A stretch of 5,287 bases of DNA, taken from positions 1 through 5,287 of the forward strand of contig DNHN01000045.1 of assembly GCA_003485825.1 (NCBI GenBank). The letters run 5' to 3'. Source of the stretch: Bacteroidota bacterium (GTDB lineage: Bacteria > Bacteroidota > Bacteroidia > NS11-12g > UBA9320). The notes under the pieces were generated by a model, which was not told the DNA's origin, did no database searches, and worked only from the letters and a program-made list of their open reading frames with translations. Positions 1-4,527 of the stretch are shown here, piece after piece. A program made the translations under genes and the position numbers. Numbering within the stretch: the first letter of the stretch is position 1; each line of letters begins with the position of its first letter.

Positions 1-1
1 T

Positions 2-181
2 CTACTCTTGTGTATGTATTGTTGATATTGATCCATTTCTTTTTTCAAACTCCTCTTTTAAAAACGTGTTATATAGCTTTGTATATTCTAGGTATCTCAT
101 TTGCTTGGTGTCTGACTTATGTTCATCACAGTATTCAGCGTACATCATACCACTAAAAATTTCAAACTCTTTCTTTTGCAT
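2..181 (-). CDS. Small acidic hypothetical protein, 59 residues
   Basis: Read by hand from the minus strand: 59 residues from the ATG at 181 to a TAG at 4-2. It begins MQKKEFEIFSGMMYAEYCDE, continues HKSDTKQMRYLEYTKLYNTF and ends in SISTIHTQE. It is rich in Glu, Tyr, Lys and Met with one cysteine, and the middle looks like one or two amphipathic helices (EYTKLYNTFLKEEFEKR). It has AGAGGA about 9 nt upstream and overlaps the 55-residue gene by 20 nt, continuing the packed pattern of the operon. No family is recognised; small early-gene modulators of this size are common in lytic phages, but a function would be a guess. Confidence 0.66.
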   Translation of the reverse strand: MQKKEFEIFSGMMYAEYCDEHKSDTKQMRYLEYTKLYNTFLKEEFEKRNGSISTIHTQE

Positions 182-329
182 CTTGTATATCCTCTTTAGC
201 TTCTTGCTGATTAAGCTCGTCAGTTCTTAAACTTTTAAAGTTTTTCTGAGACTTTGTAGCCTTGCCCTTGTATTTTTTATTATACCTGTCACGGCGTTCA
301 GATTTTCTGTCTAGGTAATTTTTATCCAT
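162..329 (-). CDS. Small basic hypothetical protein, 55 residues
   Basis: Read by hand from the minus strand: a 55-residue frame beginning MDKNYLDRKSERRDRYNKKY and ending KEDIQDAKERV. It is extremely charged: the first half is rich in Arg and Lys, the last third in Glu, Asp and Gln, with no cysteine and hardly any hydrophobic residues. It is probably extended, helical or disordered, and could bind nucleic acid. It starts within the end of the DUF3310 gene (8-nt overlap, ATGGATAA) with AGGGAG close upstream; an in-frame GTG directly before the ATG is an alternative start. Head-to-tail overlap on both sides and the Shine-Dalgarno argue that it is a real gene. No family is recognised. Confidence 0.66.
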   Translation of the reverse strand: MDKNYLDRKSERRDRYNKKYKGKATKSQKNFKSLRTDELNQQEAKEDIQDAKERV

Positions 330-630
330 CACTCCCTAAAACCTCTAGCAATTTATTTTCGTACCAGTCTGCTTTTTTTAAATCTTCTATTCCGTTTTTG
401 TACGGAAATCTCCAGCGGTACTTCAGACTGTTCCCGCGTAAGTAGCCTATAAATTCTTCTTTTGTCAGCATTGCTTGAATTCCGTCTATACATTCTATAC
501 CACCCTTATTGTAATGAGCAGGGTTGTTAACTAAATCTTCTCTTTTTTCTTGTTGCAGCCACCTAGTATTGTTCCACTCTTCTGGCTTGGCATCATCTAC
601 ACTTATTTTTTTCTTAGTGCTTTGTTTCAT
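322..630 (-). CDS. DUF3310 / SaV-like protein, resembles the C-terminal half of T7 gp1.7
   Basis: A 102-residue protein. After a charged N-terminal stretch (1-33) comes the DUF3310 (SaV-like) signature: NNPAHYNKGGIECIDGIQAM (35-54), TKEEFIGYLRGNSLKYRWRF (56-75) and NGIEDLKKADWYENKLLE (79-96). It lines up with the C-terminal part of T7 gp1.7 (KPSHY, MTVEQFKGYCFGNILKYRLR, DLAKADFYKELFE). gp1.7 is reported as a dGMP/dTMP kinase in T7, and SaV in lactococcal phages is tied to sensitivity to the AbiV abortive-infection system. The domain is common and often single in phages. Here the N-terminal part of gp1.7 is absent, so kinase activity cannot be assumed and there is no P-loop. The ATG at 630 sits in an ATGA overlap with endonuclease I and has a very strong Shine-Dalgarno, so this gene is probably translated well independently of coupling. 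Confidence 0.9.
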   Translation of the reverse strand: MKQSTKKKISVDDAKPEEWNNTRWLQQEKREDLVNNPAHYNKGGIECIDGIQAMLTKEEFIGYLRGNSLKYRWRFPYKNGIEDLKKADWYENKLLEVLGSDG

Positions 631-1121
631 TCCAACTCCTCCGGGTAGTCTGGGTTTTCAGTTATGACACAAGAGCTGTCAATCCATTTTTTAGGAATGC
701 TATAGACACTGTACCATCTAAATCCATTGGCTTCTGCCCACTCTGCATGAGATCTTTTAGTGCCATCCTTTCTTCTCTTAGCCTGCGGCATAGGTGCTGA
801 AGGATCTGCAAACAGAAAAACTAACTCTATATTTTTAGGCAGGGCCTTCTTAACCCATACATATTTGTTGTGCTCTGCATGATCCCAGAAACGACCCTTA
901 GCTTCTAAGAAGATTGTATTCTTACCAATCTTTTTTATGAAGTCAGGGTGATAGGTATGCTTAATAATGTAGTCAACTGTATCAGAATGTATGTCCCATT
1001 CTTTTAAGATACCAGTATGTAGTTCGTACTCCCAGTTAGAGTCATATCCTTTAATGACACCTTTCTCGGCAGGTCTAACAACTCTACGCTTACGTGCTCC
1101 TGATTTTATTTTCCCGACCAC
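627..1121 (-). CDS. Endonuclease I, T7 gp3-like Holliday-junction resolvase
   Basis: A 164-residue protein matching the T7 endonuclease I family, which cuts four-way junctions and other branched DNA, needed for resolving replication and recombination intermediates and, in T7, for host DNA breakdown. The PD-(D/E)XK active site is complete: SNWEYEL with Glu31 (T7 SGLE), YHPDF with Asp60 (T7 TPDF), and FLEAKG with Glu73 and Lys75 (T7 VETKG). The downstream pattern also agrees: a helix HNKYVWVKKALP, the strand IELVFLFADPS, then SHAEWAEANGFRW and IPKKWI, parallel to T7 SYGEFCEKHGIKF and IPAEWI. The N-terminus is strongly basic (ARKRRVVRP). The start is a GTG at 1121, preferred because AAAGGA lies 6 nt upstream. 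It overlaps the unknown gene by 16 nt and the DUF3310 gene by 4 nt. In T7 this gene precedes helicase and polymerase; here it follows them. Confidence 0.93.
   Translation of the reverse strand: MVGKIKSGARKRRVVRPAEKGVIKGYDSNWEYELHTGILKEWDIHSDTVDYIIKHTYHPDFIKKIGKNTIFLEAKGRFWDHAEHNKYVWVKKALPKNIELVFLFADPSAPMPQAKRRKDGTKRSHAEWAEANGFRWYSVYSIPKKWIDSSCVITENPDYPEELE
636..642 (-). promoter_or_regulatory. Strong ribosome binding site of the DUF3310 gene
   Basis: The sense strand reads GGAGGAG, with the GGAGG core 7 nt before the ATG at 630. It is the strongest Shine-Dalgarno in the window and lies inside the last codons of endonuclease I, which suggests high output of this small protein relative to its neighbours. 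Confidence 0.75.
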
Positions 1122-1390
1122 TCTATATCCTTTAGGGTTATGGATGAAACATCGTAGCCCTTGTTCATTAATTTTTTAATATTCTTTTTAGCCCAGCGTA
1201 CTGTATAAAAAGAAACCCACTTTGATTTTTTAGCAATAAAATATTTATCTTCTGGTAGAAAATTACTGAAGTTTTCAGCAGTAATCTTGTGTGCATCTTC
1301 TTCAGGTACAACACTGATAAGCCAGTCTATAATAATTTCTTTTGCTTTTACATTAGCTTTCTTTGATTGTTTACCATTCATGTATTTCAT
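1106..1390 (-). CDS. Hypothetical phage protein, 94 residues
   Basis: I do not recognise this protein. It is very basic at the start (MKYMNGKQSKKANVKAK), then a hydrophobic helix EIIIDWLISVV (18-28), an acidic turn (PEEDAHK), FSNFLPEDKYFIAKKSKWVSFYTVRWAKKNIKKLM (41-75), and a short C-terminal part SSITLKDIEW. It has 16 lysines or more by eye, no cysteines, no signal peptide and no transmembrane segment, so it is probably a soluble nucleic-acid- or nuclease-associated protein. Position suggests a role with its neighbours: it overlaps the exonuclease gene by 20 nt and the resolvase gene by 16 nt. The ATG at 1390 has AGG only 3 nt upstream; a second ATG at 1381 has the same AGG at 12 nt, so the start is uncertain by three codons. 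Any function would be a guess. Confidence 0.8.
   Translation of the reverse strand: MKYMNGKQSKKANVKAKEIIIDWLISVVPEEDAHKITAENFSNFLPEDKYFIAKKSKWVSFYTVRWAKKNIKKLMNKGYDVSSITLKDIEWSGK
1128..1133 (-). promoter_or_regulatory. Ribosome binding site deciding the GTG start of endonuclease I
   Basis: The sense strand reads AAAGGA, then six bases (TATAGA), then GTG. This good Shine-Dalgarno, lying within the end of the preceding gene, fixes the start of the resolvase at the non-ATG codon at 1121. Confidence 0.7.
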
Positions 1391-2219
1391 CTACCTTTGG
1401 TTGCACCCGTACTTTAGTAAAGTATACAAGACCTTTAGCATACCTAAAAGCCCTCAATCCTTTACCGTTATTAGAATCTTTATGGCATTCTTTTTTATGA
1501 GGACAGTAAGCACAGTTCTTAGCTATTCTCATATTGCCTGACTTACCTTCAGCCACTGGTGGGTAACAAAGTTCAGGGGGTTTGCTCAAGTCTAATTTGT
1601 GCTTAAGATCTTTGATGTGTTGTGACATATTTGGTTTGTCTAAATCTTCAGGTTCATGAAAACAAAGCTCACCTGTTTCTTTATTGATAACTAAAAAACC
1701 AGAGTTAGCAGTGCCTTCTGCCTCTTCATAAGCAGCCAACTGAGCTATGTAACCAAAAGGATCATCTTCTCTAAGGATACCCTGCCTAAACTTACTAAAA
1801 GAAAAGCCAGAGGCAGATTTAATATCCACCACTTTACCATCAATTTTACAATCCATGTGGCCCTTGATGCCCTCAATGTCTACTTCTTTTTGTTCATCAG
1901 AAACTTTGTGTCCCGACATGCGGACTAACAAAAGTAATACTTCTTCTAGTAGATGGCCGTACAAAAACTTAATAAACAAAGAAGGTTCAAGTCTTTTGGC
2001 TGTTAGTTGATTCTTTTTATCAAACCACAACTGCCTAGAAGGTTTACCAATGTTAGACATTCTAAGATAAAAACCTTCCTTTCTTTTCTGAGGCTGCGCC
2101 CAAGACTTAATGGCTGCTTTAATATCCTCACCAAACTTATCTATAATTTCATCAGATAAATCTAAAGGACCGTCATTAAGACCATCTAGTTTTGTATAAA
2201 TATCTTCTACTATATTCAT
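1371..2219 (-). CDS. Cas4/RecB-like PD-(D/E)XK exonuclease with C-terminal cysteine cluster
   Basis: A 282-residue phage exonuclease of the Cas4/RecB nuclease group, likely acting on DNA ends in recombination, host DNA breakdown or primer removal. Visible motifs: RMSNIGKPSRQLWF at 53-66 (the arginine/serine region preceding the Cas4-type core); GHLLEE at 88-93 (motif I); KGHMD at 119-123; DIKSA at 132-136 (metal-binding Asp and catalytic Lys); and GYIAQLAAY at 156-164 (the QxxxY motif of RecB-like nucleases). Four late cysteines, Cys218, Cys236, Cys239 and Cys245, are spaced like an iron-sulfur ligand set. The N-terminal cysteine used in Cas4 is replaced by Pro60. A charged aromatic tail (FRYAKGLVYFTKV) follows. 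In gene order it stands where T7 has its unrelated gp6 exonuclease. The ATG in the ATGA overlap has AAGG 8 nt upstream. No cas1 or cas2 is nearby, so a CRISPR role is not suggested. Confidence 0.88.
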   Translation of the reverse strand: MNIVEDIYTKLDGLNDGPLDLSDEIIDKFGEDIKAAIKSWAQPQKRKEGFYLRMSNIGKPSRQLWFDKKNQLTAKRLEPSLFIKFLYGHLLEEVLLLLVRMSGHKVSDEQKEVDIEGIKGHMDCKIDGKVVDIKSASGFSFSKFRQGILREDDPFGYIAQLAAYEEAEGTANSGFLVINKETGELCFHEPEDLDKPNMSQHIKDLKHKLDLSKPPELCYPPVAEGKSGNMRIAKNCAYCPHKKECHKDSNNGKGLRAFRYAKGLVYFTKVRVQPKVDEIHEW

Positions 2220-2500
2220 TTCCTGTGCCTTACAAATCTACATTTGCGAGTGTTTGAATTGTAGTGTACATACTGTACATTAAGTTCTTTTTGAATAGGG
2301 GTCTTGGCTGATAGCCTACCGTCCTTGTAAGACTTAACATCAATAAAAGTAGCATTACCTTCAGGGTCTAATGCTACTATATCAATAGGGCCTGTGCAAC
2401 CACAGTTTTTAAACACATGGTAGCCTAAGTCCCAGAGCCACGTAATAGCGTAATGCTCTGCTAAGTCTCCAATCCTGCTAGGATCATGACTAGGTTTCAT
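2216..2500 (-). CDS. PD-(D/E)XK mini-nuclease (Holliday-junction resolvase / restriction endonuclease-like fold)
   Basis: A 94-residue protein with the minimal PD-(D/E)XK core. An N-terminal helix GDLAEHYAITWLWDLGY (11-27) carries Glu15. A strand follows, then GPIDIVALD with Asp40, and then FIDVKSYKDGR with Asp54 and Lys56. This is the E...D-x13-DxK pattern of archaeal Hjc-type resolvases and related endonuclease-like phage proteins, which cut DNA with divalent metal. Cysteines 33, 35 and 87 are present, but no clear zinc site is visible. The length is at the low end for the fold, so it probably works as a dimer or with a partner. The only start available in the frame is the ATG at 2500, just after ATA and a stop. 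It has no Shine-Dalgarno, so translation is probably coupled to the winged-helix gene it overlaps by 11 nt. It overlaps the larger exonuclease by 4 nt (ATGA), which suggests the two nucleases are made together. The biochemical activity (resolvase, nickase or recombination nuclease) is inference. Confidence 0.8.
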   Translation of the reverse strand: MKPSHDPSRIGDLAEHYAITWLWDLGYHVFKNCGCTGPIDIVALDPEGNATFIDVKSYKDGRLSAKTPIQKELNVQYVHYNSNTRKCRFVRHRK

Positions 2501-2780
2501 TATTGTTCAATGTAAGTTTGTACTCCCACAACCCCTTACTTCTGTTACCCCTAACCCTACGATCTACAGTATGTAAACCGTACTTAGCTTTTCTAAAATC
2601 CCGAAGGTATGCAGAAGCACTGGCTTCAGGAACATTAGTTACGTTAGATATTTCTTTTAGCGTTTTCCAGTCGTTACCTTTCATAAACTGAAAAACTCTA
2701 GCCATGCCTGTTTTTAATCTTTCATAGTCATACTTATATACAAAAGGATTTTCATTTTCAAACAGTTCTTCTTGTTTCAT
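2490..2780 (-). CDS. Small winged helix-turn-helix protein between polymerase and nucleases
   Basis: A 96-residue protein (101 if a GTG at 2795 is used) that I do not recognise as a named family. The N-terminus (1-24) is acidic then charged. Residues about 25-90 read as a winged helix: helix GMARVFQFMKG (25-35), helix TLKEISNVTN (40-49), probable recognition helix PEASASAYLRDFRKAK (51-66), then a basic wing LHTVDRRVRGNRSKG (69-83) ending WEYKL. The basic wing and helix suggest nucleic-acid binding; the target is unknown. The ATG at 2780 lies one base after the polymerase stop (TAACATG), which favours re-initiation. The only Shine-Dalgarno-like GGAG (2798-2795) is 14 nt upstream and overlaps the alternative GTG start, making the GTG unlikely. 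It could be a regulator of phage or host transcription, or a replisome accessory protein. The 3' end overlaps the next gene by 11 nt. Confidence 0.78.
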   Translation of the reverse strand: MKQEELFENENPFVYKYDYERLKTGMARVFQFMKGNDWKTLKEISNVTNVPEASASAYLRDFRKAKYGLHTVDRRVRGNRSKGLWEYKLTLNNNET

Positions 2781-2781
2781 G

Positions 2782-4527
2782 TTAGTGTGTTTCACTCCAG
2801 TTATCTCCTATTTTATACTCCCCATCTAGTGGGCATTTAAGTTCAAGAACCTTACCGGCTTCAATGATTGCCTCAACACCAAGCCTACCAACCTCGTCAG
2901 CTTGGTCTTCTCTTACTTCTATTTGCCACTCATCGTGTACGTTAGCGACAAAGTGGGCATCTAAATCTTTAATCTTATCGTTAAGTATAATCAACGCTTG
3001 CTTCATTACAATAGCACCAGCCCCTTGTAATAATGTATTAAGTGCAGAATGTTCAGACCTAATGTAAAGCTTACGACCATCTAGTGCTTTAAGATAGCCC
3101 TTTGCTGAAGCTCCAGCAACTCTATCTTTAAGAGCCTTGAATGATGGGAGATTACTAATAAATGATTTTCTAAGGTTCCTTCCAACACTCTTACCTCCTC
3201 CAGCCACTGTTCCAAGCTTTGCATCTCCTGCTCCGTATAGTAGTGCATAGATGAAAGTCTTAGCCTGATTTCTTGATTCAAGTCCTGCAAGTTTTTGATT
3301 AGTGGTGTGTATGTCTCCATTAAGGATTTCATTTGTGTACTCCTCATCATTCATATAATGGGCCAGCATTCTTAATTCTAACCCTGAAGCATCAATTCCT
3401 ACAAGCTTATACCCTTTAGGTATTGTCCAACATGCTCGACACTCTTTACCGTAGCTAGAACTAGAGCTGGGTATCTGTGCCATATTAGGATTACGGTGTG
3501 TCATGCGCCCTGTAATAGTGCCGTTATGATTAACAAACCCATGAACCCTAAAGGTATCTTCATCTAGTTCTTTGAACCAAGAACTAATTTGAGATATTCT
3601 TTTCTGGATCATAAGGAACTCAGAAATTACTTCTGCTTCAGGGATGCCTTTGATCTGCGACAAAATCTTTTCATCTATCTTAGGCTGTCCTGTAGGGGTA
3701 TGCTCTAAAGGTTCCCATCCAAAGTCTTGTAGGTACTCTCCTATCTGTTGTCTAGAGGCTGGATTAAAATCTTTAACATATACCCTTTCAACAAATGCTT
3801 CTGTTTTAAGGGCAGTATACTCTTCGTCTGTAACCCTAGTATTTTTTCCGAAGTTATCTACACCTGTTTTCAACAGTTTTTTCTGAGGACTATACCTCCG
3901 AAATATTTTTCTTACTTCTTGCTTGGGCTTAAAGCATTCATTAATTTTATTTACAATCTCAGCAAGTCTGCTGTTCAAGACACCCAATAACTTTGTAGCT
4001 TCTTCAACGTCAAACAAAAAGCCATGATCTCTTTGCTGAGATAATATCTTATTTGTTTCATGCTCAAGCACAACGCTTTGACGAGAGAATCCTTTAGACT
4101 CTTTCTTTAAAGCTTTATAAACTTGATAGTTAAGATATACATCCTGCTCACAATACTTAAGCATCTCAACGCTATAACTATCATACTGATCAAACTCAAT
4201 CTTAGGAGATCCTAGAGCATAACCCCATCTTTCTAAGCCGTGATTCCCCTCACGAACTGGATTAAATAATCTTGAAAGAACAAGCGTGTCTACAAGCTCT
4301 TTGTCCATTAAGTTTAAGCCAGTTAGCTTATTGATTACTGGAATATCAAAACCAATAATGTTGTGGCCTATTAGCTTGTCTGCTTTTAAGAGCATGTCAA
4401 AACCCTCAGATAATTCTGAGGGACCATAAGAGTATTGTTGTTCTGTGTCTACGTCAAGGGCAGAAATGCACCATATTTTTTTGGCATCTAGCCCATCCGT
4501 TTCTATATCAAAGACTAATGATTTCAT
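2782..4527 (-). CDS. Family A DNA polymerase with 3'-5' exonuclease (T7 gp5-like)
   Basis: This 581-residue replicative polymerase synthesises phage DNA and proofreads it. The exonuclease domain (about 1-145) has Exo I FDIETDGL with Asp7/Glu9, Exo II GHNIIGFD with Asp61, and Exo III YCEQD with Asp129, so proofreading should be active. The polymerase domain has Motif A GIDASGLELR (Asp379), the O-helix RNQAKTFIYALLYGAG (Arg419, Lys423, Tyr427), and Motif C VHDE (531-533). The last residues GDNWSETH mirror the T7 end GPNWAICH. It is shorter than T7 gp5 (704 residues). The thumb stretch holding the thioredoxin-binding loop in T7 is still a basic insertion (about 199-254) but is some 17 residues shorter by hand alignment. 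Tyr427 is at the position equivalent to E. coli Pol I Phe762, and is Tyr in T7. The start is the ATG in the ATGA overlap with the helicase, with GGAG just upstream. The sense strand holds a strong hairpin about 105 nt into the gene. Confidence 0.97.
   Translation of the reverse strand: MKSLVFDIETDGLDAKKIWCISALDVDTEQQYSYGPSELSEGFDMLLKADKLIGHNIIGFDIPVINKLTGLNLMDKELVDTLVLSRLFNPVREGNHGLERWGYALGSPKIEFDQYDSYSVEMLKYCEQDVYLNYQVYKALKKESKGFSRQSVVLEHETNKILSQQRDHGFLFDVEEATKLLGVLNSRLAEIVNKINECFKPKQEVRKIFRRYSPQKKLLKTGVDNFGKNTRVTDEEYTALKTEAFVERVYVKDFNPASRQQIGEYLQDFGWEPLEHTPTGQPKIDEKILSQIKGIPEAEVISEFLMIQKRISQISSWFKELDEDTFRVHGFVNHNGTITGRMTHRNPNMAQIPSSSSSYGKECRACWTIPKGYKLVGIDASGLELRMLAHYMNDEEYTNEILNGDIHTTNQKLAGLESRNQAKTFIYALLYGAGDAKLGTVAGGGKSVGRNLRKSFISNLPSFKALKDRVAGASAKGYLKALDGRKLYIRSEHSALNTLLQGAGAIVMKQALIILNDKIKDLDAHFVANVHDEWQIEVREDQADEVGRLGVEAIIEAGKVLELKCPLDGEYKIGDNWSETH
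4399..4422 (-). terminator. Terminator-like hairpin inside the polymerase gene (candidate attenuator or RNA processing site)
   Basis: On the sense (minus) strand a perfect 8-bp stem, CCCTCAGA / TCTGAGGG with loop ATTA, is followed at once by TTTT. This is the shape of a weak intrinsic terminator. It lies about 105 nt after the polymerase start and encodes residues 36-42 (PSELSEG). The T-run is short and the stem sits in a conserved gene, so it may be coincidental. If real it could attenuate transcription or be an RNase III-type cleavage site that sets the polymerase level. The opposite strand has no T-run, so only the sense direction looks terminator-like. Confidence 0.3.

Noticed and set aside
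229..243. Palindrome AAACTTT-T-AAAGTTT
   Set aside because: It is AT-only apart from one pair, the loop is too small for a stable hairpin, and it lies within the 55-residue coding frame.
991..1179. Plus-strand open frames of 60-85 codons here and elsewhere (for example 1287-1541, 2503-2691, 3644-3886, 4786-5016)
   Set aside because: Each is antisense to a well-supported minus-strand gene, and the compositions (Ser/Leu/Phe-rich) are typical of reverse-complement shadows.
1371..2219. Possible CRISPR adaptation function because of the Cas4-like nuclease
   Set aside because: No cas1, cas2 or repeat array is present, and this motif set is common in phage replication exonucleases.
2263..2279. Paired TGTACA palindromes (possible operator)
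   Set aside because: They lie in the mini-nuclease coding region over a VQYVHY stretch, and the repeat is explained by repeated Val/Tyr/His codons; there is no promoter context.
3102..3119. Inverted repeat TTGCTG / CAGCAA with a 6-nt loop
   Set aside because: The stem is only 6 bp, it has no T-run, and it sits in codons for an Ala-Gly-Ala-Ser-Ala stretch, where GC-rich complementarity arises easily.
3081..3350. An 89-codon open frame on the minus strand nested inside the polymerase gene in another frame
   Set aside because: It has no Shine-Dalgarno before its ATG, and it lies wholly under the conserved polymerase domain (motif B region), so it is best explained as a shadow frame.
4239..4254. 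Inverted repeat CGTGA / TCACG with a 6-nt loop in the polymerase gene
   Set aside because: A 5-bp stem is expected by chance in a window of this size and nothing nearby suggests a function.
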